This document shows positions 5,904 through 14,534 of a stretch of DNA of 45,250 nucleotides, piece after piece. This stretch comes from a virus. The notes beneath the pieces were generated by a model, which saw nothing but the letters and a program-made list of their open reading frames with translations, was not told the DNA's origin and did not search any database. The translations under genes were made by a program, and so were the position numbers. The DNA is taken from the IMG/VR virus record IMGVR_UViG_3300010885_082206, positions 1 to 45,250 of that record; one strand, given 5' to 3'. Each line of letters starts with the position of its first letter. The first letter of the stretch is position 1.

Positions 5904-6657
5904 AGATCATGGTTCCTGTGGGGGCAATGGTGCCCATGCAATGAGTATGTTCCAGTTCCAGGCTTTGGTCTGGACCAATATGTTTGAACAACAGATGTTC
6001 CATGTCAATGTAGTTGGTCTTGGTGATTTCCAGCGCGTCTTGGCCCATGACATCCCAGATTTCACGCAGATAGTCCAGCTTGTTGACAGGAAAACTCCAG
6101 AGTCGGCTGCTGTAGCTGTATTCAGTGCCCACCAACTCCTGAGCATTTTCAATCCAGCTCTTGTCACGTTGTCGAAACACAAACCGGTCCTGTGCTGCCG
6201 GCGTCGCATAGATCGCAGTATCAAACAACGGGCTAAGTTGATAACGCCCCGAGATCTTAAAGATGCGGTCTACTTCCATGGCTGGGCGAAGCTCCTCTTG
6301 AGTCGCCAGACTTCGCAGAGCACTGCCCATGATGGTGATTTCCGCCACGGTTTTGACCAGGCCCGTGGTGCCGCCCATTTCGTTGCGATTGGGTACTCGG
6401 TTCAGGAAGTTATTGTGCAGATGTTCGATCTGATTGTTGCTGGTCATGTCCAGGAACACGTGACAGCGTTTGCGTAGCGCCTCCAGATGTGGAGTCAGCT
6501 CCAGGGGTTTGCCGGCCTCGACCAACACCAAGATGGCATCGGGATAGAAGCGCAAGATGCTGTTGATGGTTTCGTGCGTCTGTAAGATGCGCGCGCCAGG
6601 GTCATAGACACCAACATTGGTGTTGATGGCGCTGCTAATGATCCAGGTTGTTTTCAT
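5896..6657 (-). CDS. Probable glycan-modification protein (WavE or glycosyltransferase-like)
   Basis: A 253-residue protein beginning with the Rossmann-like MKTTWIISSAINTNVGVYDP, with QTHETINSILRFYPDAILVLVEAG next, which is reminiscent of the N-terminal half of WavE-like and GT-A sugar enzymes. FKISGRYQLSP (about residues 133-143) is a conserved-looking block of that kind. No clear DxD was found. It is coupled to the upstream gene by an ATGA overlap and overlaps the downstream glycosyltransferase by 8 nt. A sugar-transfer role is inferred mainly from context. Confidence 0.5.
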   Translation of the reverse strand: MKTTWIISSAINTNVGVYDPGARILQTHETINSILRFYPDAILVLVEAGKPLELTPHLEALRKRCHVFLDMTSNNQIEHLHNNFLNRVPNRNEMGGTTGLVKTVAEITIMGSALRSLATQEELRPAMEVDRIFKISGRYQLSPLFDTAIYATPAAQDRFVFRQRDKSWIENAQELVGTEYSYSSRLWSFPVNKLDYLREIWDVMGQDALEITKTNYIDMEHLLFKHIGPDQSLELEHTHCMGTIAPTGTMIYD

Positions 6658-7559
6658 ACTGTGATGTACTCCGTACCATGAAGTCGTTGTGTAATCAGGC
6701 GGTGTACGATGTTGGCGCAGGCCACATCGTCAATACTATCTGCAAAGGCGTGCCGAGCTGGATATAGGCTCCCGCCATTGAGGCAATCTGTCAGTCTAGT
6801 GCTAAAGCTTAGAAAAGTCAATCGGGGATTCAGAAGATTTTCCCTGTTGCAGCAGTAACTAAACGGGCCGCTGTTCTTGCCCACAATGATGCGCGCGCCT
6901 CGACTCATGTAGGCGATGAGATTGATGTCGCTGTCCAGGTTTCCCAGGAGATCGCTGGTGTAGCGAACATTGGGCAGATCCAAACCCTCGAGCCGCTGAG
7001 TGCAAACCAGGGTATGCTCGGGCAGGCGCTGGGCCAGGTCGGCTACTATGTTGCGCATGTCACCCATGCGGCTCTGACCACTGTTGGCTGGGCCATTACA
7101 GAACAGGCTCCAGCCCTGATCTCCGAGCTCACGCATTGCCGCTTGTGCCTGTGTGAGATTGTCGATGCGAGTCCAGTCCATGTCGGGCAGATAGCGGTCT
7201 CGATCCTCGCTGAACTTTAGGCCCAGATGCTGATAGTATCGACGCCAGATTTCATGCAGGCGCTGATAGTTGATGTGCTCGCCATAGTTGAACAAGGCTC
7301 CTTGCCAACAGCCCACCCAGGTGTTGATGTACATGGTCTGCTTGTCTGAACTTTCGGCTACGCGCACCTGGTGGTCCAGCGCAGTCATGTCCTCCAGTGG
7401 CATGTACTGCAGGGGCAGATCTGCTACAATGCTGGGATGGTTACGATGCGCGTAGTGAAACTCAATCTCGGGCAACTGACTGACGATGTCGCGTATGTAG
7501 CCCTTGGGCACAAAACAATCACCATTATGATACTGATTAAAGAAGACAATGCGCTTCAT
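6654..7559 (-). CDS. Probable glycosyltransferase (GT-B / heptosyltransferase-like)
   Basis: A 301-residue protein. The N terminus MKRIVFFNQYHNGDCFVPKGYIRDIV resembles the first strand and loop of GT9-type enzymes, and the C-terminal domain has ARIIVGKNSGPFSYCC (about residues 222-237), similar to the G-x-x-S-G-P nucleotide-sugar loop of that group. Cys-rich positions around 216-240 are unusual. It lies between the C-methyltransferase and another sugar gene with ATGA overlaps on both sides. Related proteins are found in cyanophage glycan clusters, but the acceptor is unknown. Confidence 0.55.
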   Translation of the reverse strand: MKRIVFFNQYHNGDCFVPKGYIRDIVSQLPEIEFHYAHRNHPSIVADLPLQYMPLEDMTALDHQVRVAESSDKQTMYINTWVGCWQGALFNYGEHINYQRLHEIWRRYYQHLGLKFSEDRDRYLPDMDWTRIDNLTQAQAAMRELGDQGWSLFCNGPANSGQSRMGDMRNIVADLAQRLPEHTLVCTQRLEGLDLPNVRYTSDLLGNLDSDINLIAYMSRGARIIVGKNSGPFSYCCNRENLLNPRLTFLSFSTRLTDCLNGGSLYPARHAFADSIDDVACANIVHRLITQRLHGTEYITV

Positions 7560-8788
7560 GATGGTGCAGCGATGACTTCAAATTCTGGGCAGGGCACAAT
7601 AAAGCTGCCGCCCCGTGCCAGATAGTCGGCTTCACGTTTCACAAACTCGTCGATGAAGTGCCAGGGCAGCACCAGCACATAGTCAGGCTGAGCCTTGCGA
7701 AACTCGTCTTCGCTTACGATGGGAATCTCGGTGCCCACAGTTTTCTTGCCCCACTTGTAGGGACTTCGCTCAGCAATGGCCACGATGTCTTCATTGGTGA
7801 GCCCAAAGTACTGCAACAGAGTATTGCCCTTGGTGCTGGCTCCATAGCCCCAGACGGTCTTGCCCTGAGCCCGAGCGTCTCGAATAAACTTCACGGTGCG
7901 GTCTCGCAGTTTCTCCAGATCCCGTCCAAACTCACGCCAGACGCTGGGGTTACGAATATCGCAATGGATGTTCTCCATGAGCAGCAGAGCATCGGTGCGA
8001 TAGCCGCAGACGTGCCGCATCTGTTCGGTAGCAAAGGCGCGGGGGTTGCTATCGTTGTGCATCAAATAGATGCGAATACTACCGCCATTGGTATCGTTCA
8101 GCGTGGCATCCACGATGCGCATGTTGTGTTGGTCAAACAGTTCTTCGATGCTGGCCAGGCTGTGATAGTAGACATGCTCATGACAGATGTTGTCAAACGC
8201 CATTTGCTGCACCATGAGCGGAGTATAGCTCATCTGCAGCACCAGAACTCCATCCTTGTCCAGCACGTCAACAAGGTCATCGATGAAAGAATGCGGGTTG
8301 TCCAGATCATAGAACATGGCGATGCAGGTAATGACCTTGGCACGGGCATCGCCGGCTGCTTTGCGCCAGGCCTCTTTGCTGAAGTAGTCCTGCACAATGG
8401 TGCCGTGCTTGGAACTTTCTACGACATAGCTGTCGTCGCAGGGGTCGATACCTACGCGATGAATGCCCTCGGGTACGAAACTCAGCAGGGTGCCGTCGTT
8501 GCAGGCAATGTCTAGCCAATGATCGCCACGCTTGAGTTCGATACGGCTCTGTACTTCGTCTACAATACCCTGCAGTTCGCGCCGCATAGTGTTATTGGTG
8601 CCGCTGCGATACCAGTACTGACCCCACATGCTCTCAGGCGGAGCAACCTCACCCAGTCGAACTGCACCAATACTTTCGTCCAGATACAGGTCCAGGCTGT
8701 AGCGATTGCGACCTTCGCTGCTGGCACCGGCCTCCAAGAAGTCACTGACGTAGTGTGCGCCTAACTCCAAAAGTTTTTTCTGTGTCAT
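7556..8788 (-). CDS. Sugar C-methyltransferase-like protein lacking the N-terminal zinc cysteines
   Basis: A 410-residue protein with the three-part layout of NDP-hexose C-3 methyltransferases. An N-terminal domain (about 1-75) holds GQYWYRSGTNNTMRRELQ. A SAM-binding Rossmann domain follows (about 80-200, DHWLDIACNDGTLLSFVP and VGIDPC). The C-terminal domain has VWGYGASTKGNTLLQYFGL (about 325-343), a family signature. The N-terminal domain usually binds zinc through four Cys, and none of these is present here. The second ATG (8788) has the better spacing to AGGAG. In the pathway it would methylate a 4-keto sugar, perhaps the product of the dehydratase encoded upstream. Confidence 0.82.
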   Translation of the reverse strand: MTQKKLLELGAHYVSDFLEAGASSEGRNRYSLDLYLDESIGAVRLGEVAPPESMWGQYWYRSGTNNTMRRELQGIVDEVQSRIELKRGDHWLDIACNDGTLLSFVPEGIHRVGIDPCDDSYVVESSKHGTIVQDYFSKEAWRKAAGDARAKVITCIAMFYDLDNPHSFIDDLVDVLDKDGVLVLQMSYTPLMVQQMAFDNICHEHVYYHSLASIEELFDQHNMRIVDATLNDTNGGSIRIYLMHNDSNPRAFATEQMRHVCGYRTDALLLMENIHCDIRNPSVWREFGRDLEKLRDRTVKFIRDARAQGKTVWGYGASTKGNTLLQYFGLTNEDIVAIAERSPYKWGKKTVGTEIPIVSEDEFRKAQPDYVLVLPWHFIDEFVKREADYLARGGSFIVPCPEFEVIAAPS

Positions 8789-8796
8789 CATAACTC

Positions 8797-9180
8797 CTAG
8801 TCGTAAATCTTTTCTTCAACAATGCTGCTATGGTAGGCTTCGTTGGCAATGCGCTTGAGTTCGGCTCGGCGATCATTGGCACGGGGGATCTCTTGCGCCG
8901 TGTTCATGTAGACTTCGCCAAAATCCTGATTGCGAATGCAGCCGCGAATAACGTCCTCCAGATCCCAGAGCTGACGGTTGACGCGGGTCAGTTCGGCCAC
9001 GATGCCTTCAAACATAGGATGTCCGCCCAGGTTAACACCATCGGCGCGCTGTTGCAGAAGCTGTAGTTCACGGTCGACGTTGCTGCGCTGTTCGTCGGTA
9101 CGAGCAAAACGATGTTTGAGTTGCAGTATGGTGATCTTGTCTATGAGCTCACCGACACTAACTGGTACTTCTACAATCAT
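8797..9180 (-). CDS. DUF6165 family protein
   Basis: A 127-residue protein with the family pattern: [19 protein letters not shown] at the N terminus, [24 protein letters not shown], the [15 protein letters not shown] block, and VEEKIYD at the end. The fold looks all-helical. The family's biochemical function is unknown to me, but its members commonly sit beside nucleotide-sugar and glycosyltransferase genes. Here it is between gmd (ATGA overlap) and the C-methyltransferase, consistent with a role in the same sugar pathway. Confidence 0.75.
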   Translation of the reverse strand: MIVEVPVSVGELIDKITILQLKHRFARTDEQRSNVDRELQLLQQRADGVNLGGHPMFEGIVAELTRVNRQLWDLEDVIRGCIRNQDFGEVYMNTAQEIPRANDRRAELKRIANEAYHSSIVEEKIYD

Positions 9181-10217
9181 GGTAGCCTCGAACTTTCGAA
9201 TCGAGCCAGCTCCAGATCATGGTTCACCATGTCAGCCACCAGCCCCTCAAAACTAAACTCTGGGCGCCAGCCCAGTTCCTGTCGCGCTCGACTACTGTCG
9301 CCCAGCAACAGATCCACTTCCGCGGGTCGATAGAATGCTGGATCTATGGTGATCACGGTTCTGCCAGTATAAAGGTCCCGCCCCTGTTCGTCGATACCTG
9401 ACCCTGACCAGGTCAGTTCCATGCCCAGGAAATCGCCGGCTAGGTTACAGAAATCACGCACGCTGTGCGTTTCATTCATGCTCACGACATAGTCTCGGGC
9501 TTCATCCTGCTGCAGCATGAGATGCATGGCTTGTACATAGTCTCGGGCATGACCCCAGTCTCGCTGTGCGTCCAGGTTACCCAGGCGTATGGGTGGAGCG
9601 GTGGGGTCTTGAGCAATGCGCGACAGGCCTCGGGTAATCTTGCGTGTAACGAATCCCTCGCCACGTCGCGGACTCTCATGATTGAACAGTATGCCCGCGC
9701 ATGCATAGATGCCGTAGCTCTCACGATAGTTGGTAGTGATCCAGTGTGCGAACAACTTGCTGCAGCCATAGGGACTGCGAGGATAGAAGGGCGTGGTTTC
9801 GCGCTGTGGGGTCTCCTGCACCCTACCAAAGAGCTCGCTGGTGCTAGCCTGGTAGAACCGAATTTTCTTGGTGAGACCAAGATCGCGTATGGTGTCCAGA
9901 ATGCGCAGAGCGCCCAGGCCGTCTACATCGGCCGTGTACTCTGGTAACTCAAAGCTGACCTGTACATGACTCTGTGCTGCCAGATTGTAGATTTCGTCGG
10001 GCTGGATGCGGCCTATGATGTTGCGGAGATTGGTGCTGTCGGTAAGGTCGCCATAGTGCAGCTGCACCTGGTCTTTGACATTGCGCAGATTGGGATGGTC
10101 CACAAAGCTGCTGTTGCGGCGTATGAGTCCGTGGACTTCGTAGCCCAGCCCCAGCAGCAGTTCTGCCAGATAGCTGCCATCCTGGCCACTGATGCCAGTA
10201 ATCAATGCTCGTTTCAT
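9177..10217 (-). CDS. gmd: GDP-mannose 4,6-dehydratase
   Basis: A 346-residue extended SDR. The [15 protein letters not shown] nucleotide-binding loop, LIRRNSS (the NADP 2'-phosphate region), [13 protein letters not shown], the catalytic [11 protein letters not shown], and [10 protein letters not shown] (Tyr and Lys) followed by [16 protein letters not shown] are all characteristic of GMD. The start MKRALITG at 10217 was chosen because the family begins there and not at the in-frame TTG or ATG upstream. It converts GDP-D-mannose to GDP-4-keto-6-deoxy-D-mannose, the precursor of fucose, rhamnose, perosamine and other sugars. It is the first gene after the terminator at 10246 and leads a unit of glycan genes. 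No fucose synthase follows directly. Confidence 0.95.
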   Translation of the reverse strand: MKRALITGISGQDGSYLAELLLGLGYEVHGLIRRNSSFVDHPNLRNVKDQVQLHYGDLTDSTNLRNIIGRIQPDEIYNLAAQSHVQVSFELPEYTADVDGLGALRILDTIRDLGLTKKIRFYQASTSELFGRVQETPQRETTPFYPRSPYGCSKLFAHWITTNYRESYGIYACAGILFNHESPRRGEGFVTRKITRGLSRIAQDPTAPPIRLGNLDAQRDWGHARDYVQAMHLMLQQDEARDYVVSMNETHSVRDFCNLAGDFLGMELTWSGSGIDEQGRDLYTGRTVITIDPAFYRPAEVDLLLGDSSRARQELGWRPEFSFEGLVADMVNHDLELARFESSRLP

Positions 10218-10245
10218 GCTGTATCCCATCAAGGTCTATGACAAA

Positions 10246-10267
10246 CAGGGCGGGTTTCCCCGCCCTG
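10246..10267 (-). terminator. Intrinsic terminator after phoH
   Basis: On the minus strand CAGGGCGGG, a GAAA tetraloop and CCCGCCCTG form a 9-bp perfect stem, followed by TTTGTC. It lies 2 nt after the PhoH stop and 28 nt before gmd, separating the two transcripts. Confidence 0.8.
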
Positions 10268-10269
10268 GG

Positions 10270-11028
10270 TTAGTTGTGCTTACTTTCAAATTCCATGCGT
10301 GCAAGTATATATTCCCGCACGATGTCGCTGCGTACAATGTCGTCGGCTTCGAACTCCACGGTCTGGAAGCTGGGCATGGCATCAGCAATGGCCAGGAACT
10401 TCTGCAACCCGCTCATGTCGTGTTTCTTGTAGAGATCGGTCTGACGGAAATCGCCACAGAAGATGATCTTGCTGTGGTTGCCAATGCGCGTCATGATGCT
10501 GTTGAGCTCCATGTCGGTCATGTTCTGGCATTCGTCTACAATGATGATGCTGTTGTCCAGGGTGATACCCCGCACAAAGCTCGTAATCATGAACGCCGCA
10601 TGTTTCTGCTCCAGTAGTCGACCCCAACTATCGGTACGATGATAGAATAGACGATTGCAGATGTCAATATAGGGCGCCATGTAGACTTCGGTTTTTTCTC
10701 GCTCATCGCCCGGCAGGTGTCCGATCTCCCGGCTCGGAACTGCACTGCGCACCACGATGAGTTTTTCATAGGGGTTACTTCGATCCAGTACTTCTTCCAG
10801 CGCCTTGTACATGGCTATGAAGGTCTTGCCTGTACCAGCCACGCCATGTAAGAGCATGCAGCTGTGTCCCTGTTTGTAGAGCTGAAAGAAACGTGTCTGA
10901 TTTTCTGTCAGAGGTTGAAAGGTAGCCATCTGGTCCAGCGTGACCTGTAGTTTTGGCGTTTTACTACGTGCAGCAAGCTTGCTAACATCGTCGTCGTTGA
11001 TCGCCAACTGTGCAGATCTTTTTGTCAT
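10270..11028 (-). CDS. phoH: PhoH-like ATPase
   Basis: A 252-residue protein from the MTKRSAQ start, chosen for its GAGGA Shine-Dalgarno site; longer in-frame starts lack one. Walker A is GVAGTGKT (62-69), SAVPSREIGHLPGD (95-108) is the typical PhoH block, and Walker B is IIIVDECQNM (161-170). GDFRQTDL follows as sensor-like motif. PhoH-like proteins are P-loop ATPases found in many T4-like marine phages and have been proposed to act in phosphate stress or RNA metabolism; their role in infection is uncertain. A terminator precedes the gene, so it probably has its own promoter in 11029-11072, although I see no good -35/-10 pair. Confidence 0.92.
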   Translation of the reverse strand: MTKRSAQLAINDDDVSKLAARSKTPKLQVTLDQMATFQPLTENQTRFFQLYKQGHSCMLLHGVAGTGKTFIAMYKALEEVLDRSNPYEKLIVVRSAVPSREIGHLPGDEREKTEVYMAPYIDICNRLFYHRTDSWGRLLEQKHAAFMITSFVRGITLDNSIIIVDECQNMTDMELNSIMTRIGNHSKIIFCGDFRQTDLYKKHDMSGLQKFLAIADAMPSFQTVEFEADDIVRSDIVREYILARMEFESKHN

Positions 11029-11064
11029 GGTCGTCCTCTTTTGGGTAAGTTGCCGGGACATGCC

Positions 11065-11103
11065 AAAGAAAAAGGACCTCGTGCCACTCATAGGCAGGGT
11101 CCT
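11065..11103 (-). terminator. Intrinsic terminator after the FmdB-like gene
   Basis: On the minus strand AGGACC and GGTCCT form an outer 6-bp stem (11103-11098 with 11078-11073). An inner TGCC/GGCA stem lies inside it, and TTTTTCTTT follows. It should end transcription from the uvdE and fmdB side. Between it and 11126 I see nothing else. Confidence 0.72.
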
Positions 11104-11125
11104 AGCGGGCTCAACACCGAATTCA

Positions 11126-11386
11126 TCAGAATTTCTGATTGAGATTGGACTTGGGGCTACGTTCGTGAATTTTTTGTAAAACCTCCTTGAAGCCGTTGTC
11201 TATGCGACGAATGCCGAGTCGGACTGGATCACCAAGAGAAGGAGCACCGGCTATGGTCTTGTGGACCGATCCCTGACTCTGGCAACCTGGGCAGGGGTCT
11301 TCCGTAGGTAGGTGCATCTCCGCGATCTTTAGCAGCCGTTCAAACTCGACACCACAGTTACTGCAGGAATATTCATAGGTAGGCAT
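11126..11386 (-). CDS. FmdB-like zinc-ribbon protein
   Basis: An 86-residue protein starting with the classic MPTYEYSCSNCGVEFE, with the second pair of cysteines in DPCPGCQ (CxxC...CxxC, one zinc site), then a flexible tail rich in Arg and Lys. FmdB-type ribbons are frequent in phages and bacteria and are called putative regulators, although mechanism and targets are unknown. A late-promoter-like CATAAATA abuts its start codon. It ends just before a terminator. Confidence 0.9.
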   Translation of the reverse strand: MPTYEYSCSNCGVEFERLLKIAEMHLPTEDPCPGCQSQGSVHKTIAGAPSLGDPVRLGIRRIDNGFKEVLQKIHERSPKSNLNQKF

Positions 11387-11391
11387 GATGG

Positions 11392-11399
11392 TATTTATG
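11392..11399 (-). promoter_or_regulatory. Late-promoter-like octamer abutting the FmdB-like start
   Basis: CATAAATA lies 5 nt before the ATG at 11386 and overlaps the stop codon region of uvdE. With T4 late-promoter spacing the first transcribed base would be the A of this ATG, giving a leaderless mRNA. It is one of three such placements in the window. Confidence 0.4.
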
Positions 11400-12405
11400 T
11401 TACGAGGTCTTTGATGAGCGCATCTCGAGCCAGATTCTTAGCCTTGCTTTCACACTGAATGTCAAAGTCCGGGAGAAAACTCAGGGCCCATTGATTCACT
11501 GCAGTATTCCAGTAAAAGTCGCTGTGCGCTCGCAATCGGCTGCGCTTGTGGCCGGCGTCTAGTAGGGCCCCCAGATCGGGGCGTGTACTGGGATCGTGTC
11601 CAACCAGGTAGTCTTCTCGGCTGCAGCTATAATGCAGTGCAGGGCGTACACCACGCCAGCTATCACGAACACGCAGTACGCGATCATCCTGAGACTCGAG
11701 ATACTCACCCGTGCGAACCCAGTGGTGATGTATGTCCAGCACCAGGGCACAATCCTGGACCAGTTTGAGGCTTTCTTCGATGCCATGTTTGGTTTCATCG
11801 TTCTCTATGGTGATGATGTTGCGAGCCTCGGGGCTCAGTCTCTGCAATGCACTCCGGATGCCGGCGGCACCGAGTTTGCCACTGATGTGCACGTTGCATT
11901 TGAAATCCTGGAATCGCTGTCCGTAGCCCATCCAGCGAACCATGCTGGCATGATACTCAAACTCCTCGATGCTGCGTTCGACAATCTCGGCTCGATCACT
12001 AGCCAATACACAGAACTGCCCAGGATGAAAAGATAGCCTAACACCAAGATCACGAGCAGCCTGGCCCACGGGCGCGAAACGCCGTTCCAGTTCAGCACGG
12101 ACATCAGGCTGTTGCCAAAAGTAACGCCAACTAGGCTCAGTGTAAACAGGCAGAATATCGCTACCCAGTCGTACCATGCGTCTGCGTTCATCCAGACCAC
12201 CCACTCGTTGTACCAGCTCATGTATGCTGGTGATGTTGTGTTGCATGAGCTCCCAGAGCCGAAGTTCGGCCTGAGCCCGAGGTTGGCGGTTCAGCCAGGC
12301 CACGGTGGTCACGCGAGTGTTCAGGGCCCGGGCAGCATCATTGGGGCGAAACCCATCGATCTGCTCCGGCGTGTCAATCCACTTACAGCAAAATCCAATT
12401 TTCAA
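11395..12405 (-). CDS. uvsE: UV-damage endonuclease (UvdE/UvsE)
   Basis: A 336-residue TIM-barrel enzyme. It starts MKIGFCCKWIDT, and the metal-ligand motifs of the family appear in order: LSFHPGQFCVLASD (about 124-137), NVHISGKLG (about 170-178), ITIENDETKHG (about 197-207) and LVLDIHHHWV (about 219-228), with further His and Glu residues in HYSCSRED. The enzyme nicks 5' to cyclobutane dimers and 6-4 photoproducts, starting an alternative excision repair. Phages of sunlit water often carry it. It overlaps the upstream small gene by 4 nt. Confidence 0.93.
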   Translation of the reverse strand: MKIGFCCKWIDTPEQIDGFRPNDAARALNTRVTTVAWLNRQPRAQAELRLWELMQHNITSIHELVQRVGGLDERRRMVRLGSDILPVYTEPSWRYFWQQPDVRAELERRFAPVGQAARDLGVRLSFHPGQFCVLASDRAEIVERSIEEFEYHASMVRWMGYGQRFQDFKCNVHISGKLGAAGIRSALQRLSPEARNIITIENDETKHGIEESLKLVQDCALVLDIHHHWVRTGEYLESQDDRVLRVRDSWRGVRPALHYSCSREDYLVGHDPSTRPDLGALLDAGHKRSRLRAHSDFYWNTAVNQWALSFLPDFDIQCESKAKNLARDALIKDLVT

Positions 12406-12578
12406 GAGTCACCATAGATAACATGAAGAAGGGCATCAGTCAATTGTTGTAGTCTCTGGACCTGAGGATTACTTTGATCCTGGTTGTCCAACCAAGCATG
12501 CACACTCTTAACATAGGCAATGGCCTGCTCCGGGGTAATGTTATGTAGTTCGTGCCCCGGATACCTGTTGAAGTCCAT
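12402..12578 (-). CDS. Small hypothetical protein
   Basis: A 58-residue protein, MDFNRYPGHELHNITPEQAI, with a clear GGAGG Shine-Dalgarno before the ATG at 12578, which decides the start. It is mainly helical and polar. No family recognised. It overlaps uvdE by 4 nt and lies downstream of the small gene at 12612-12818. Confidence 0.6.
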   Translation of the reverse strand: MDFNRYPGHELHNITPEQAIAYVKSVHAWLDNQDQSNPQVQRLQQLTDALLHVIYGDS

Positions 12579-12611
12579 GTCGGCCTCCAAAATGTGGCGG
12601 TGCAATATGTA

Positions 12612-12818
12612 TCATTTCGTGGCGGTCGGCCAGGGCAGTTTAAGTGCATGTGCTACAATCTTGCTGCTAATGGTATCGGGTACACTCAGATAGGGCAATT
12701 CGGCCTCGAACGGGCAGCCACTCAGCCCCCAGCCACCGGTCTGCAGATACTGCCGATACAGGTTGCGATCTGTGCGCGACTGCACGTCAAAGGTGCGTTT
12801 GATAGTATGCGGTCTCAC
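12612..12818 (-). CDS. Small conserved phage protein
   Basis: A 68-residue protein starting with GTG; the GTGA overlap with the ligase stop codon shows translational coupling. The segment GGWGLSGCPFEAELPYLSVPDT (about residues 28-49) resembles short proteins found next to ligase or repair genes in marine T4-like phages, as far as I can recall. Function unknown. Confidence 0.6.
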   Translation of the reverse strand: MRPHTIKRTFDVQSRTDRNLYRQYLQTGGWGLSGCPFEAELPYLSVPDTISSKIVAHALKLPWPTATK

Positions 12819-14155
12819 TGGATGACTTCGGCTCGGTCTGCAGTATTCTTGTCGTCCCGGAATTCTACAAACACTGGCAGGAATAGGCTACCCACACTGC
12901 TGGTCTTGTCAGTGATGCGAGTATTGTATTTCACAGATACGATACGACCGACGCTGTTGCTGACAGTAATGCCATCACGGTCAGCATCGCTAAAGCCCGT
13001 ACCAACATTGACTCGGATACCACCACAATCAGACTCAAGAACAAGAGCACCCAACCTGTTAGCATTTTTTCCAGTTCCTTCTTCCCATCCCACACAACGG
13101 AGATCGCATTCTAGTTCACCCTTGAACTTGATCAAGGAACGGCTGCGCTTGTTTTCCCAGACACCGTCCTGCGTCTTGAGAATGATGCCTTCTTCACCCT
13201 GGCTCAGCAGTTGATTGAACATGGTCTGAGCCTCGTGCTGGCTCTGCACAGGCTGACTCCGAATCAGCTCAATCAAATGACCCAGATGACGAGCTCGCTG
13301 ATCCTTGCAGTCGCTCACACAGTTGCTGAGCTTGGCCAAGCGAATCTGATAGGCCTCATCAAAGTACCCCCGCTCAAAATCTATCAGGGGAATGGCATCC
13401 CAGAGTGTGGCTCGAACCTGTTGAGCCTCGGCTTCACTCATGGTGCCCTTGACCGCCTTGTTCAGAATGCCGTTGCCAGTCTTACGGTCCAGATGACGTC
13501 CGAATTCGTTGACCACCATGAGCTCACCGTCAAACACCATGTCGGTGCCAAAGTAGGCCGCCATGTGTACAAACACCTGAGCAAACGCTGCGCTGGGAAT
13601 GTTGACTTCCTTGCCGTTGCGGCTGCGAAACTCGCAGGCACCGTTACGCACCACGGCATTGAAGCGCATACCATCCATCTTGACCTGGGCCAAGGCCGGC
13701 CAGGTGACTCGGTCCACGAGTTTTTGATCGAACGCACTGGCCAGCATGCACGGATACTCGGCAATAAGCCCGGGCCAGATCTTGTTCACAGTAGCGTCGC
13801 TGATGCCGCAGCGCAGATCCTTGGCAATGATGCGTTCGATCACCGTGGCATCGGCCGGTGTACAGTGCGCGAGGATGCGAGTCAGGTGCTCGATGGCAGC
13901 ATTGCCTGTGATACGCCGCGAGCTTAATTCGCCCAGGGCGCGCATGGCGGCAGTGAGATTGAGATTCACAACCTCGTTGTTATACGCCGGAATCTTGCGA
14001 ATGTAGAACTGAGTGAAGGGGTCCAGCGCCAGTTTGATGGCGTCCTTTAGCACAGCATCGGTTTGATTGTCGCGCAGCACGGCTTCTTTGTGAAGCCTGC
14101 TGTTGCTGCTGGCCACGTCTTCGAGAATTTCAAGTACAGTCAAGTTATGCTCCAT
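12815..14155 (-). CDS. 30: ATP-dependent DNA ligase (T4 gp30-like)
   Basis: A 446-residue ligase. An N-terminal helical domain (about 1-140) is followed by the nucleotidyltransferase core with motif I VKMDGMRF (adenylated Lys159) and FRSRNGKEV (motif Ia-like). DMVFDGELMVV is motif III, GEEGIILKTQDGVWENKRS is motif IV with its extension, and LIKFKGELECDLRCVGW is motif V, leading into the OB domain. It seals nicks in replication, repair and recombination. The length is close to the T4 enzyme's. It precedes the GTG-started small gene. Confidence 0.95.
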   Translation of the reverse strand: MEHNLTVLEILEDVASSNSRLHKEAVLRDNQTDAVLKDAIKLALDPFTQFYIRKIPAYNNEVVNLNLTAAMRALGELSSRRITGNAAIEHLTRILAHCTPADATVIERIIAKDLRCGISDATVNKIWPGLIAEYPCMLASAFDQKLVDRVTWPALAQVKMDGMRFNAVVRNGACEFRSRNGKEVNIPSAAFAQVFVHMAAYFGTDMVFDGELMVVNEFGRHLDRKTGNGILNKAVKGTMSEAEAQQVRATLWDAIPLIDFERGYFDEAYQIRLAKLSNCVSDCKDQRARHLGHLIELIRSQPVQSQHEAQTMFNQLLSQGEEGIILKTQDGVWENKRSRSLIKFKGELECDLRCVGWEEGTGKNANRLGALVLESDCGGIRVNVGTGFSDADRDGITVSNSVGRIVSVKYNTRITDKTSSVGSLFLPVFVEFRDDKNTADRAEVIQ

Positions 14156-14157
14156 GA

Positions 14158-14475
14158 TTACAGCACAATTTCTTGGGCCGGGTAGATAATCTTACCTTCG
14201 TAGTCCAGCTGGCTACGCTCGAACGCGGTGAGGTAGTCATCGGCCTCCACACTCCAGTTGATGATAGTCTCCTCGAACGCATCGTTCGAGGTCTCGATCT
14301 GCGCACGAACGCGATCAACGATGACATCGATCATGTCAGACTCGTCGACGTTGTTGACCACGTAGTCGTTGCCGCCCTTGGGCTTCCAGTAAGCATTGGC
14401 TCCGGTGCCCAGGCTACCGTCTTTGCGCCAGGCGTAGTTTTCGTAGACCTGAGTGAAAATCATCAACTTGCTCAT
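14158..14475 (-). CDS. Conserved phage protein of unknown function
   Basis: A 105-residue acidic protein; the start MSKLMIFTQVYENYAWRKDG at 14475 was chosen because the longer frame would run back into the promoter. The N-terminal FTQ-x-x-E-N-Y pattern followed by YWKPKGGNDYVV (about residues 30-41) resembles small proteins in many phages. The C-terminal half contains many Asp and Glu. It is headed by the first copy of the repeated promoter module, so early expression is likely. It ends 2 nt before the ligase start. Confidence 0.68.
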   Translation of the reverse strand: MSKLMIFTQVYENYAWRKDGSLGTGANAYWKPKGGNDYVVNNVDESDMIDVIVDRVRAQIETSNDAFEETIINWSVEADDYLTAFERSQLDYEGKIIYPAQEIVL

Positions 14476-14504
14476 CGCTAACTCCTCATCATCAATGTAA
14501 CACC

Positions 14505-14532
14505 ATGATATAGGAACGATACAGACTGTCAA
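14505..14532 (-). promoter_or_regulatory. Repeated early-type promoter module, copy 1
   Basis: TTGACA (14532-14527), a 16-nt spacer containing TATCGTTCCTA, and TATCAT (14510-14505). The spacer sequence is almost the same as in six other copies between 15680 and 23971, and the leader down to the ATG at 14475 is similar too. Begins 2 nt after a TAG stop. Confidence 0.8.
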
Positions 14533-14534
14533 GC

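Noticed and set aside
5112-5987. Long plus-strand open frame (291 codons) opposite the glycosyltransferase gene
   Set aside because: It lies antisense to a well-supported coding gene and shows no family motif. GC-rich coding strands commonly leave long stop-free antisense frames.
7658-8515. Long plus-strand open frame (285 codons) opposite the C-methyltransferase
   Set aside because: Antisense shadow; the minus-strand gene has clear methyltransferase motifs and coupled neighbours.
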